Shown here piece by piece: positions 33,796 through 43,029 of a stretch of DNA of 64,000 nucleotides. Below the pieces are notes generated by a model, which saw nothing but the letters and a program-made list of their open reading frames with translations, was not told the origin of the DNA and made no database searches. The stretch lies in assembly GCF_004342425.1 (NCBI RefSeq), contig NZ_SLWQ01000004.1:97923-161922 (forward strand), written 5' to 3'. The stretch's first letter is position 1, and each line of letters begins with the position of its first letter. The DNA is from Dokdonella fugitiva. GTDB lineage: Bacteria; Pseudomonadota; Gammaproteobacteria; Xanthomonadales; Rhodanobacteraceae. The position numbers and the translations under genes are program-made.

Positions 33796-34275
33796 ATGGT
33801 TGCCAAGAACACGGTTTGCCTCTGGTACGACGGCACCGCCCTCGATGCCGCACGTTTCTATGCGGACACCTTCCCCGACAGCACGGTCGACGCGGTCCAT
33901 GCTTCGCCCGCCGACTATCCGAACGGCAAGGAAGGCGATGTGCTCACGGTCGAATTCACGGTGATGGGCATCCCGTGCGTCGGCCTCAACGGTGGCCCCA
34001 TGTTCACCCACGACGAGGCGTTCTCGTTCCAGGTCACGACCGAGGACCAGGCCGAGACGGACCGGCTCTGGGACGCGATCATCGGCAACGGTGGCAAGGC
34101 GAGCGCATGCGGCTGGTGCAAGGATCGCTGGGGCGTGTCGTGGCAGATCACGCCACGCGTCGTGCTCGAGGCGATCACCGACCCCGATCGCAAGGCGGCC
34201 AGGCGCGCGTTCGAAGCGATGATGACGATGTCCAAGCTCGACATCGCGACGATCGAGGCTGCGCGGCGCGGCTGA
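33796..34275 (+). CDS. VOC-family protein, PhnB/3-demethylubiquinone-methyltransferase-like
   Basis: A 159-residue soluble protein with GGAGACG before the ATG. 'CLWYDGTALDAARFYADTFP', 'DVLTVEFTVMGIPCVGLNGG' and 'EAFSFQVTTEDQAETDRLWD' followed by 'CGWCKDRWGVSWQITP' are the blocks of the '3-dmu-9_3-mt' glyoxalase-like group of the vicinal-oxygen-chelate superfamily. Despite the family name these are not methyltransferases; they form betaalphabetabetabeta repeats that may bind a metal or small ligand. Function unknown. Confidence 0.85.
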   Translation: MVAKNTVCLWYDGTALDAARFYADTFPDSTVDAVHASPADYPNGKEGDVLTVEFTVMGIPCVGLNGGPMFTHDEAFSFQVTTEDQAETDRLWDAIIGNGGKASACGWCKDRWGVSWQITPRVVLEAITDPDRKAARRAFEAMMTMSKLDIATIEAARRG

Positions 34276-34353
34276 CGCCGCGCCGTCCAACCTTCCTCCC
34301 CGGAAACCTGCAAGGCGCGGCGAGTCGTCGCGCCATCGATGGAGCATCGCCGA

Positions 34354-35238
34354 ATGAAACCCACGATCACCGCATTCGAGCGCTCGCCCGATCGTGGCCG
34401 CGGGCTCGCGCGCGACATGCGCGTGCGCTGGGCGCTCGAGGAAGTCGGCCAGCCTTACGACGTGCGCCTCGTCTCGTTCGCCGCGATGAAGGAACCCGCG
34501 CACCGCGCGCGCAATCCGTTCGCACAGATCCCGACCTACGAGGAGGGCGATCTCGTCCTGTTCGAATCCGGCGCGATCATCCTGCACATCGCCGGGCGCC
34601 ACGCGGGCCTGCTGCCGCGCGAAGCGGACGCACGGGCGCGCGCGATCGCGTGGATGTTCGCGGCGATCAACACGATCGAGCCGCCGATCCTCGACCTGCA
34701 GGTCGCGAAGTTCGCCGAGGCTGACAAGCCCTGGGCGACGGAGCGACTGCCGCTCGTGCTCGACCGCAACCGCCGGCGCCTGCGCGAACTCGCCGCGCGC
34801 CTCGACGACGCCGACTGGCTCGATGGCGCATTCAGCGCGGGCGACCTGCTCATGATCGGCGTACTCATGCGCCTGAAGCCATCCGGCCTGCTCGAAGAAT
34901 TCCCGAACCTCGCTGCCTACGTCGCGCGCGGCGAAGCGCGGCCCGCGTTCCAACGCGCGTTCGCGGCGCAACTCGCGGTGTTCACGCGCACGCGTAGGCC
35001 ATCCCCTCGCCATCGTTCGCGCCCTGGGTCCGCACGTCGCTGCGTTGCGAGCCGGTCCCGTTGCAGGAACCGGCTCTCCGTGCCGCCTTACCGCGCTGGC
35101 GGCGCCTCGTCGAACCCGTCCGCGAAGAGCACGTCCGACACCTGCACACCCGCGCTGCTCTGGTTGTTGGACGGCGGATCGGTCAAGCCCGAGCCCTTCG
35201 GCAGCGCGACGCTCGCGATGTTGAAGAACTCCACGTAG
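34354..35238 (+). CDS. glutathione S-transferase, with an abnormal C-terminal read-through
   Basis: A predicted 294 residues, but GST homologues end near residue 210 (here at 'QRAFAAQLAVF'). Residues 1-80 are the thioredoxin-like domain ('ALEEVGQPYDVRLVSFAAMK', 'NPFAQIPTYEEGDLVLFESG', the latter the cis-Pro and Ser-containing glutathione site); 90-205 is the helical domain. After residue 210 the frame runs through a hairpin and 151 bp of antisense coding of the next gene. A stop (TAG) exists in the +1 frame just after the normal end, so a small indel probably removed the real stop. The ATG at 34354 has GGAG upstream. Confidence 0.75.
   Translation: MKPTITAFERSPDRGRGLARDMRVRWALEEVGQPYDVRLVSFAAMKEPAHRARNPFAQIPTYEEGDLVLFESGAIILHIAGRHAGLLPREADARARAIAWMFAAINTIEPPILDLQVAKFAEADKPWATERLPLVLDRNRRRLRELAARLDDADWLDGAFSAGDLLMIGVLMRLKPSGLLEEFPNLAAYVARGEARPAFQRAFAAQLAVFTRTRRPSPRHRSRPGSARRCVASRSRCRNRLSVPPYRAGGASSNPSAKSTSDTCTPALLWLLDGGSVKPEPFGSATLAMLKNST
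35049..35076. terminator. hairpin between convergent genes
   Basis: An 8-bp inverted repeat, GAGCCGGT...ACCGGCTC, extended by CC/GG with a bulge, sits just outside the 35088 stop. It is positioned as a bidirectional terminator for the GST and the secreted protein, although neither strand has a long T tract. It lies inside the extended GST frame, which supports a lost GST stop. Confidence 0.5.
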
Positions 35239-37286
35239 TCGTCCGCGGGATCGGCTGCCACGATCACCTCGCCGCTCATCTCGAAGTGCAGCGCCGCGTC
35301 CTTGGGGAACGAAGCGATCGTCGCATCGAGCACGGCACTGCCCGGCGTGAGCGCGGGGCACGTGGTGCCGATGGCTTCGACGCACTGCCACACCACGGTG
35401 GCCGGATCGAGCCGCACCGGCGCCACGTCGAGTACGCGCACATTCGCGGCATCTGCCTGGCCGTCGTTGCCGACGAGGATGGTGTAGGTCACGGTGTCGC
35501 CGAGCGCCGGTCGCGGGCGATCGACGGTGTTCTGGATCCACAGGTCCGCTTCGGTCGGCACGACCAGCAACACCACCGACACCTGCTGCGGCGCCGCGGC
35601 GTAGTTGTCGTTGCCCGCCTGGTCCGCCGCGAGGACGCATCCACCCGCCGCGACCATCGTCACCGTCGTGTCACTCACGGTGCAGATGCCGGGAGTGAGC
35701 GAGCTGTAGAGGATCGGCGCTCCCGAGTTCGGCTTTGCGCTGCTGGCGAGCGGCGCGATCGCGAACGCGCTGCCTGCGGCGAACCAGCGCGTCTGCTCGG
35801 TCTGCGGCGGGAACGTCAAGGTCTGGCTCGCCTGCGCGATCGCCACTGATTGCGACACCTGCGGTGCAGGATTCCATGCCGCGTCGCCCGGCTGGTCGGC
35901 GGTGATCGTGCAGGTTCCGGCGGCGACGATCGACACCGTCGAGGCGCTGACCGTGCAGGTCGCGGGCGTCGAGGAACCGTAGGCCACGGCGAGGCCGGAA
36001 CTCGCGCTCGCGGGCGGGTCGATCGCGAACGTTCCGCCCGGGCTGTAGGTCTGGCCCGATTGCGGCCCGAACGTGATCGTCTGGTTGCCCATCGGCGTGA
36101 ACGCGTTGCTCACGCCTGCAGGTCCCTCGCCCGCCCCGTTCGTCGCCTTCACGGTGCAGGTGTACGTGGTGCCGTTGACGAGGCCCGTCAGCGTCAATGG
36201 CGGCTCGCCCGATCCGCTCACGACGTTGCCGCCACTGCAGGTCGCGTTGTAGGTGACCGGCGGCGCGCCGCCGTCACTCACCGGCTGCCAGTCCACGACC
36301 ACTTGCGCGTCGCCCGCAGCCGCGGTCACGTTCTGCGGCGCGGCAGGGAGCAAGGGCGCGACGATGATCGCGTACGGCCTCGAACCGCTGCACCCGCTGT
36401 TGTCATGCGCGGTCACGATGAAATTGAAGGTCCCGATCGCGGTCGGCGTGCCGGAAAGGGTGCCGCCCGCGCCCAGCGTCAGGCCCGGCGGCAGTGCACC
36501 CGCCGTTATCGCGAACGATGGCGCACCGAGCGCACCGGTCTGACCCAGCGCCTGGCTGTACGGCTGGCCCCACGACGCATCGGGCAGCGAGGACGGCGTC
36601 ACGGTGACGGCCGGACACACGTAGGGCGTGTACACCACGTTATCGACGCCGATGTAGTCGGAATTCGTGCCGGACGGACCGGCACCGGTGACGAAATAGC
36701 GGAATGCGATGCGGCCCGATGTCGGCGCGGGAAGCCCCGACATCGTGACCGTGTATTGCGTCCACACCGCCGGGTAGACATTGGTCACGAGCGTCGGGTT
36801 GATCGACAGCAGCAGCGTCGAGAAGTCGCCGAACGCGGACGCACCCGCGCCGACATTGGTGCTCGCGCCATTCGTGCTCAGGCGCAGCTCGAGGCGATCG
36901 GGATACTCGGTGCCGCCGGCAGGCGTGGTCGGGCGCCGGGTATAGAACTGGAAGACGTCGCCGTTGCGGAACGTGCGGTTGGGCGTGATCAGCCAGTCGC
37001 TGATCACGCCGGTGCTGCCCGTCGTCGCGGCGTAATTGGCCGCGATGTACGCGTTCGGCGCGCCGTTGAACGCATCGAACGGACCCGGGTCCGGCGTCGC
37101 GTTCACGGGTATGCCCTGGTACCAGGAGTTCGGTCCCAGCGGCTGGCTGTTGTTCTGGATGACCCAGCCGCTGCCCGCAAGCAGGCCGACGTTGTCGAAG
37201 TTCTCGGTGTACGCCTGGGCGCAAGCCAGGCCGGAGACTCCGGCGAGCAATGCGCCCGCGGCGATGCGGAGGCTCGCCCGGCTCAT
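35088..37286 (-). CDS. large secreted protein: choice-of-anchor J, Ig-like, Fn3 and DUF11 domains, LFADGFD tail
   Basis: A 732-residue exported protein with signal 'RIAAGALLAGVSGLACAQA'. The domains in order are: choice-of-anchor J ('AYTENFDNVGLLAGSGWVIQ' to about 200), a He_PIG Ig-like module (about 225-305, 'GALPPGLTLGAGGTLSGTP'), Fn3 (about 314-395, 'QNVTAAAGDAQVVVDWQPVS'), two Ig-like 'QTITFGPQ/QTLTFPPQ' modules (about 398-575), one DUF11 (from about 580, 'DLWIQNTVDRPRPALGDTVT'), then DVLFADGFDEAPPAR. It is likely a cell-surface or secreted adhesion-type protein with no visible catalytic site. The ATG at 37286 has GGAG upstream. Confidence 0.85.
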   Translation of the reverse strand: MSRASLRIAAGALLAGVSGLACAQAYTENFDNVGLLAGSGWVIQNNSQPLGPNSWYQGIPVNATPDPGPFDAFNGAPNAYIAANYAATTGSTGVISDWLITPNRTFRNGDVFQFYTRRPTTPAGGTEYPDRLELRLSTNGASTNVGAGASAFGDFSTLLLSINPTLVTNVYPAVWTQYTVTMSGLPAPTSGRIAFRYFVTGAGPSGTNSDYIGVDNVVYTPYVCPAVTVTPSSLPDASWGQPYSQALGQTGALGAPSFAITAGALPPGLTLGAGGTLSGTPTAIGTFNFIVTAHDNSGCSGSRPYAIIVAPLLPAAPQNVTAAAGDAQVVVDWQPVSDGGAPPVTYNATCSGGNVVSGSGEPPLTLTGLVNGTTYTCTVKATNGAGEGPAGVSNAFTPMGNQTITFGPQSGQTYSPGGTFAIDPPASASSGLAVAYGSSTPATCTVSASTVSIVAAGTCTITADQPGDAAWNPAPQVSQSVAIAQASQTLTFPPQTEQTRWFAAGSAFAIAPLASSAKPNSGAPILYSSLTPGICTVSDTTVTMVAAGGCVLAADQAGNDNYAAAPQQVSVVLLVVPTEADLWIQNTVDRPRPALGDTVTYTILVGNDGQADAANVRVLDVAPVRLDPATVVWQCVEAIGTTCPALTPGSAVLDATIASFPKDAALHFEMSGEVIVAADPADDYVEFFNIASVALPKGSGLTDPPSNNQSSAGVQVSDVLFADGFDEAPPAR

Positions 37287-37622
37287 GCCCGATCTCCGAA
37301 GTTGGAAGTTGCGACGCATTGGCTGATGTGGACAACGGATGCAACGAACATGAGTGACGACTCCCCCTGGAATGTTCGGGCCATGCTGGTTGCAAGTTGC
37401 GTGCCGTGCTGCAGTCCATGCGATGCCCCGAGGGCTGAAGCTGGGATCGAGGGCTGAGCGAGGCGCGAAGTGCATTGCGACTTCCGCCCTTCGCACAAGG
37501 GCCACGTGCTGATTGCGTGCGGGAGCGACGGAACCGGCGATGCCCTTCGAAGACGGCAGTGCCCGCGAGGACGCGTGGCGAACCGCGGTAGCGGCCCATG
37601 CGCGCACGCTTGGTTCGGTAGC
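37287..37622. other. 336-bp intergenic region
   Basis: No gene or clear repeat. It lies upstream of the large secreted protein and downstream of the Asp/Asn hydroxylase-like gene, both on the minus strand, so it should carry the promoter of the former. The composition is slightly more mixed than coding sequence; I see no regulatory box I can defend. Confidence 0.35.
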
Positions 37623-38219
37623 TCACGACGAGGCGAGCAACCTCTCTAGCCATGCATTCACGTGGAGGTCGAGCACGAGGTGCACGCGGTCGCTCGAACC
37701 CTCGTTGCGCACCGAATGCGGATCGGCGAGGCGCAGGTACCATGCTTCGCCGGGTCGCATCGCGACCGGCGTGCCGTTGAGCACGAAGGTCACGCCGGGG
37801 TTCGTCGTGATCGGCACGTGGACGCGCGCGACGCCAGTCTCGGCCATGAGGTCGTGGTCGCTGTGCTCGTGGATGCACGATCCCGGCGCGAGGCGCATGA
37901 GGCGCGCGACCGTCACGGGGCAGTCGAACAGCGCGATCGCGTGGCGCAACGCAGGCGCGCGGTCGAGCCATGGCGTATCGACCCATTCGGTGGCCGAGGG
38001 ATCGGAATAGATCATGCGGATCGGATGCGTCTCGCCCGCCGGCGCGCGCAGCGGCACCACGCTCCAGTCACCGGCGTAGTTCTGGGTCACGAAATGCGCG
38101 ATCCAGTCGTCTGCCTGCAGCGCGGTTACATCCGCCAGCAGCGAAGGCACGTCGAACGCCAATGGCAGGCGCACGCGATCGGGGAAGCGCAAGGTTCCCG
38201 CCACCATCGGAAGATTCAT
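37623..38219 (-). CDS. aspartyl/asparaginyl beta-hydroxylase-domain protein
   Basis: A 198-residue Fe(II)/2-oxoglutarate-type protein. The block 'CIHEHSDHDLMAETGVARVH' followed by VPITTNPGVTFVLNG gives the first iron His and the phosphate-like Arg; 'RPGEAWYLRLADPHSVRNEG' gives the second His, and 'DRVHLVLD' the 2-oxoglutarate Arg strand. These are the PF05118 motifs. Bacterial members hydroxylate free or peptide Asp/Asn or tailor natural products; the partner is unknown here. The ATG at 38219 precedes MNLPMVAGTLRF. Confidence 0.85.
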   Translation of the reverse strand: MNLPMVAGTLRFPDRVRLPLAFDVPSLLADVTALQADDWIAHFVTQNYAGDWSVVPLRAPAGETHPIRMIYSDPSATEWVDTPWLDRAPALRHAIALFDCPVTVARLMRLAPGSCIHEHSDHDLMAETGVARVHVPITTNPGVTFVLNGTPVAMRPGEAWYLRLADPHSVRNEGSSDRVHLVLDLHVNAWLERLLASS

Positions 38220-38315
38220 CGTCGGCCCGCCCTCTCGCCACATCCGCCGCGCATGCGCGATCGACGCGTCATTGTCCCGCGCCTGGCCGCGGAAGGCCAC
38301 GCCTGCCGAAAGGTC

Positions 38316-38410
38316 GTAGGGTGGATCAAGCCGCGCAGCGGCGCATCCGCCTTCGTCGTTCCCGCGACTTCGCATTCGGCGGCTCGGCCTTCGGCCTCGA
38401 GCCGCCCTAC
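38316..38410. repeat. dispersed ~94-bp palindromic repeat, copy 3
   Basis: 95 bp with ends GTAGGGTGG and CCGCCCTAC. The interior keeps ATCAAGCCGCGCAGCGG and the right-arm GGCGGCTCGGCCTTCGGCCT. It differs from copies 1 and 2 at scattered sites, so the copies have diverged since spreading. Confidence 0.8.
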
Positions 38411-38466
38411 CCCTTCCACTCCATCGCTGCGACCGGCATTGCACCGGTCGCAGCGTGATGCTTGCC

Positions 38467-41400
38467 TCACCCGCAACCGCCCGCCGCGTCGAAGCCGTTG
38501 CGGAAGATCGACTCGAGCGAGAACAGCACGTTCGCCCCGGCCGTGTTGTTGCCGGCATACGGGTCGGTCGTGGCTGCGGTCGCGGTCGCGACGAAATGCA
38601 ACGGCTGCGCCGCAGCGGTGCCGATGCAGACCGTCATCGCCACCGTCTTCGTTTCGCCCGCCGCGAGCGTACCGAACGTGCACGGCCACGCGCCCGAGCA
38701 ATCACCCACGTTGGAGACGAGCATGACGCCGCTCGGCAGCGTGCTGGTCGCTTCAACGCCGGTCGCGCTGCTGGGGCCGTTGTTGGTCACACGCACCATG
38801 TAGGTGGCTTCGCTGCCGCGCTCGACGAAGTCGGGCCCTTCGAACGTGATGGCGACATCCGCACCGGCGCCGATGGTCGTCGTCGCGGAGTGGATGTTGT
38901 TGCCGAGGTTCGGATCGTCCGTGCTGCTCGTCACCGAGGCGACGTTCGCGAGCGGATTCGCGCCGCTGTAGTCGGCGGGCACCTCGTACGTCACGGTCGC
39001 GGTGCGCGCGCTTCCCGGCACGATCGTGCCGAGCACGCACGGGAACGCCGTGCAATCGCCGCCCACGCCGAGCAGGGTGACGCCCACCGGCAACGGATCG
39101 GAGAGCATCACGTTCGCCGCATCGCTCGGTCCCGCGTTGGCGACGGTGATCGTGTAGCTGACCGTCGTTCCCGCGAGCGCGGCGCCTGGCCCGGACTGCG
39201 TCACCGAGAGGTCGGCCGAGTTCGCGAGCGCGACGTTGGCACTGGCGACGTTGTTCGCCGATTGCGGATCCGTCGTCGCGGCGGTCGCGTTCGCGCTGAT
39301 CACGATCGGGTCGGCGCCCGCATAGGTCGACGGCACCGAGTAGGTCGTCGTGATGAGGCGCGGCGCACCCGGAGCCACGCTTGCGAACGAGCACGGGAAC
39401 GCGGTCGTGCATGCGCCCGTGTTGGCGACGAACGCGACGCCGGCCGGCGCGGAAGCGGCGACGTTCACGGCGGAGGCCGAGGCGGGCCCGTTGTTCGTCA
39501 CGGCAATGGTGACGGTGAACGTACTTCCGCGTACCGCATTCGAGGTCGCCTGTATCGCCACCGCGAGGTCGGCCTCGCGCGTGACGGCGACGGTCGCACT
39601 CGCGCTGTCGTTGGCGGGGTTGTCGTCGCTCGCGCTGGTGACGGTCGCCGTATTGACGATCGACGCACCGGCGTAGCCGTCGGGCACCGCGTAGGTCGCG
39701 ATGATCGTCTTGCTCGTACCCGGCGCGAGGCTCGCGAACGTGCACGGGAACGCATGGGCGCAATCGCCCGCGTTCGACACGAACGTGAGGCCGGCCGGGG
39801 TCGCGTCGGCGACGCTGATCGCGTTGGCCGTGGCCGGGCCGTGGTTGGTCAGGGTCAACGTGAAGCTCACGTTCGCGTTGGCACCGGCGGTGGCCGGCGC
39901 CGCCATCGCGAGTTCGAGATCGGCGGAGGCCACCTGCGAGACCGTCGTGCTCGTGCTCGCGCTGTTGTTCGCCGGCGTCTCGTCGACCGTCGCGCTCGTG
40001 ACGCTCGCGTTGGCGACGATGCTTGCGCCGGCATAGTCGGCCGGCACGCCGTAGACCACCGTGACCGTGCGGCTCGCGGTCCGCGCGAGGTGCGCGAACG
40101 AGCACGGCAGCGAGGTGCAGTCACCGCTCACCGACACCGGCAGCAGGCCCGCCGGAACCGGGCTCGACAGCGTGACGTTGCTGGCGGCGTTCGGTCCGTT
40201 GTTGGTGACCGTGATCGCGTAACTCACCTGCCCGCCCGCATTGACGCTGCTGCTGCCGGAGATCGCAGCGGCGAGGTCGGCGCCGGTACCGATCGCCGCG
40301 TCGGGCAACGGCCACACCCAGGCGCCGCGCGAGCGCGTGAAGGCGGCGAGCGTCGTGAAGCCGCGGTCGACGACGAGCTCCCACACCATCACGCGCGGGA
40401 AGTCCTCGAAGTAATACCAGGTCGGCGAGTCGGCCGAGATGTCGTCGGTGTAGTACAGGCCCCAGTCCGTGCCCGCGAACACCTGGTCCGGCCGGTTCGG
40501 GTTCGGCATGATCTGCTCGACCGGGATGTCCGGCAGGTTGCCGGTCTTGTCCTTCCAGGTGAAGCTCGGGCAGTTGTAGTCCGAACAGGTGACCTGGAAC
40601 ACGTGGCCCGGGCGGCCCGGCGTGTTCGGGTTGAAGCCGCCGACCGCCGCGTACGCGACGAGGGCAGTGCGCGGGTCGAAGCGCACGCCGAAGATCGGCC
40701 GGTTCGGCAGCACGTTGTTGTCGTCGGTCACGTTGACGGCCGTCGCGCAGTTGCCGTCGAGCGGCGGTGCGGCCGGGCAGTTCGCGGCCGCCGCGGTACC
40801 GAGGCCGAACACGAGCTGCACGTTGCCGTCGTTGGTGCCGACCGCCGCGACGGTCGGGTCGGTGAACGAGTACGCGACGTAGTTGATGTACGAGCGGTTG
40901 TCGCTGCCGATCAGCAGGTTGTTCTTCGTGAGGTTCGGCGTGCGCGCCTTCCACGACGCGCGCATGGCGGAGGTCGTCGGGTTGGTCATGTCGACCGTTT
41001 CCCACAGGCGGTTCGTGCCCGCGATCATGTGGTTGCAGCCGTTGGCCGTGCTGCAGCCGCTGCCGGGCGCGTCGAGCGCGCCCCATTTGTAGATGTCGTA
41101 CGACATCGCGAAGATCGTGCTCGAGAGGTCGCCCGCACCGCCCCACGTGCCACCGGTGTTGCCCGAGGCGGTCGAGAAGGTGCCGGACATCGTGTTGCCG
41201 TAGGTGAGGCTGCGCGCGAGCGAACCGTACTGGCTCGAGTTGAACCAGATCGCGTTGCCGATCGGCTCGATCTTCGTCGTCGTGCCGTCACCCGAGCAGT
41301 TCGAGGTCCACAGCTGCGGGCCGGTCGGCATGCCGGTGAATTTCGTCGCCGAGCAGCCGTTGTCCTGCGCACCCGCGCCGATCGCCGGCGTCGCCGAGTT

Positions 41401-43029
41401 CGCGAAGTTCGAGGTGATGTCGCCGAAATAGAACTCGATGCTGTTGATCGTGTTGTTGAGCTGGCGGAAGCTCGGGAACGGCGCGTCGGCATCCTCGGTG
41501 TAGAACACGCCGCCGTCGGAACCCACGAGCATCTTGTTCGGGTGGCCCGGGATGAACGCGCGCGCGTGCTGGTCCACGTGCACGTGGTCGAGCGTGCCGG
41601 CCGGCTTGGTGGTCCAGCCGCAGGTGATGTCGACGTAGTTGGAGCCGCCATTGGTCGAGCGGTAGATGTCGAAGCCCGACAGGATCGTCGTTTCCGGATC
41701 GGTCGGATGCACCGTGAGGCCCGCGTCGTACCACATCTGCGAGCCGCCGCCGGCGGAGTTCGAGTCGCTGCCGCAACGCGCGACCGCGGCCGTGCTGGCG
41801 CGCTGCGTCCACGTGTCGCCGGCGTCATCGCTGCGCCACACGCCGAGCACGTTCCTGTTCGCGGCCGATGCCGCCATCGCATACATCGTCGATGGCTGGC
41901 TCGGCGATACGGCGAGCTCGATGCGGCCGATGTCGGTCGCGCCGGCGACGCCGTTGCCGGTGCCGGCGGGCCAGCCGTTGTCGAGCAAGGTCCAGGCGTT
42001 GGTCGCGGGGCAGCCGCCGGTCGGGATCACGTCGAGCCGGTAGACGCCATTCGAACCGGTCTGGCCGAGATCGGGCTGCACCGGCGTCGGCGCGCCTCGC
42101 GTGCCCACCGCGACGTACAGGCGCGACGTGCCGTTGCCGTTGTCGACCGGAACGAGGCCGGTGATGTCCTGGCGCTGCGGCGTCGCACCGGTCGCGTACG
42201 GGTTGGTGTAGCACGGGCCGACCCAGTTCTCGCCCGCGTCGTAGGAGAAGAACACGCTCGTCTTCGTGCCGGCGATGACCGTTTGCGAACGGTTCGGGTC
42301 GACCGCGACCTTGCCGATCGCCTGGTACTGCGGGAACCCCGCCGCATCGTAGTGGCCACCGAACGTCTCCGTGCCGAGCACGCGCCACGTCTCGCCCTGG
42401 TCGGTGCTCTTCAGCACGCCGGTCGCGCCGAACGAGAACGACCCGTAGTTGAGGTCACCGGTCGCCGCGTAGATCGTGTTGTGGTCGTGCGGGTCGATCG
42501 TGATGTCGGAGATCGACAGGCCCGCCACTTCCGGCACGTCGGTCACGACGGTCCAGCTCGTCGTGTTCGCCGGCGGCGCGGCCATCGAACAGCAGGTCGT
42601 CGTCTTCCAGATGCCGCCGCCATCGGAACCCGCATAGGCGATCGTCGGATCGACCGGGTCGACCGCGATCACGTTGATGCGGCCGGACACGCTGCCGTAC
42701 TGCATCTGCGTATTGTTCTCGGGCATCGGCCCGAGCGGAATGAAGCGACCGGGATCCAGTGCGAGCGGCGAATCGGGCACGCGCGACTTGTCGTACGTGC
42801 GCGTGCCGATCGGCTTCGCGCGTGCCAGCATGCGCTCCTGCCGCGCGGCTTCCGTGGCCCAGCGCGGATCGAAGTGACCGGTCGGATACGTGTAACGGGT
42901 GATCCAGTAATCGCTGGCCGGCGGACCCTCTTCGTCCGCTTCCGATTCCAGCAACGGTTCCGTCATGTGATAGGCGACGCCCGCGGCGACCGCCGAGACG
43001 GCGAACATCCCCAACAACCATTTGCGCAT
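38467..43029 (-). CDS. giant secreted BNR/VPS10-like protein with five DUF11 repeats and IFRNGFD tail
   Basis: A 1,520-residue protein. The start at 43029 follows a G-rich site and opens 'MRKWLLGMFAVSAVAAGVAY'. Residues about 100-910 are BNR/VPS10 sortilin-like propeller blades: 'VIAVDPVDPTIAYAGSDGGG', 'KSTDQGETWRVLG', 'KTSVFFSYDAGENWVGP', 'RSDDAGDTWTQRAS'. Residues about 915-1505 are five DUF11 repeats of about 118 residues, each with GDC...PC(T/S)F. It ends ESIFRNGFDAAGGCG. Such proteins are surface-displayed or secreted. No active site is seen; the N-terminal region may be a glycan-binding propeller. Confidence 0.85.
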   Translation of the reverse strand: MRKWLLGMFAVSAVAAGVAYHMTEPLLESEADEEGPPASDYWITRYTYPTGHFDPRWATEAARQERMLARAKPIGTRTYDKSRVPDSPLALDPGRFIPLGPMPENNTQMQYGSVSGRINVIAVDPVDPTIAYAGSDGGGIWKTTTCCSMAAPPANTTSWTVVTDVPEVAGLSISDITIDPHDHNTIYAATGDLNYGSFSFGATGVLKSTDQGETWRVLGTETFGGHYDAAGFPQYQAIGKVAVDPNRSQTVIAGTKTSVFFSYDAGENWVGPCYTNPYATGATPQRQDITGLVPVDNGNGTSRLYVAVGTRGAPTPVQPDLGQTGSNGVYRLDVIPTGGCPATNAWTLLDNGWPAGTGNGVAGATDIGRIELAVSPSQPSTMYAMAASAANRNVLGVWRSDDAGDTWTQRASTAAVARCGSDSNSAGGGSQMWYDAGLTVHPTDPETTILSGFDIYRSTNGGSNYVDITCGWTTKPAGTLDHVHVDQHARAFIPGHPNKMLVGSDGGVFYTEDADAPFPSFRQLNNTINSIEFYFGDITSNFANSATPAIGAGAQDNGCSATKFTGMPTGPQLWTSNCSGDGTTTKIEPIGNAIWFNSSQYGSLARSLTYGNTMSGTFSTASGNTGGTWGGAGDLSSTIFAMSYDIYKWGALDAPGSGCSTANGCNHMIAGTNRLWETVDMTNPTTSAMRASWKARTPNLTKNNLLIGSDNRSYINYVAYSFTDPTVAAVGTNDGNVQLVFGLGTAAAANCPAAPPLDGNCATAVNVTDDNNVLPNRPIFGVRFDPRTALVAYAAVGGFNPNTPGRPGHVFQVTCSDYNCPSFTWKDKTGNLPDIPVEQIMPNPNRPDQVFAGTDWGLYYTDDISADSPTWYYFEDFPRVMVWELVVDRGFTTLAAFTRSRGAWVWPLPDAAIGTGADLAAAISGSSSVNAGGQVSYAITVTNNGPNAASNVTLSSPVPAGLLPVSVSGDCTSLPCSFAHLARTASRTVTVVYGVPADYAGASIVANASVTSATVDETPANNSASTSTTVSQVASADLELAMAAPATAGANANVSFTLTLTNHGPATANAISVADATPAGLTFVSNAGDCAHAFPCTFASLAPGTSKTIIATYAVPDGYAGASIVNTATVTSASDDNPANDSASATVAVTREADLAVAIQATSNAVRGSTFTVTIAVTNNGPASASAVNVAASAPAGVAFVANTGACTTAFPCSFASVAPGAPRLITTTYSVPSTYAGADPIVISANATAATTDPQSANNVASANVALANSADLSVTQSGPGAALAGTTVSYTITVANAGPSDAANVMLSDPLPVGVTLLGVGGDCTAFPCVLGTIVPGSARTATVTYEVPADYSGANPLANVASVTSSTDDPNLGNNIHSATTTIGAGADVAITFEGPDFVERGSEATYMVRVTNNGPSSATGVEATSTLPSGVMLVSNVGDCSGAWPCTFGTLAAGETKTVAMTVCIGTAAAQPLHFVATATAATTDPYAGNNTAGANVLFSLESIFRNGFDAAGGCG

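Noticed and set aside
33445..35640. A 731-codon minus-strand frame
   Set aside because: It overlaps the VOC and GST genes and the end of the anchor-J protein out of frame; no domain was found.
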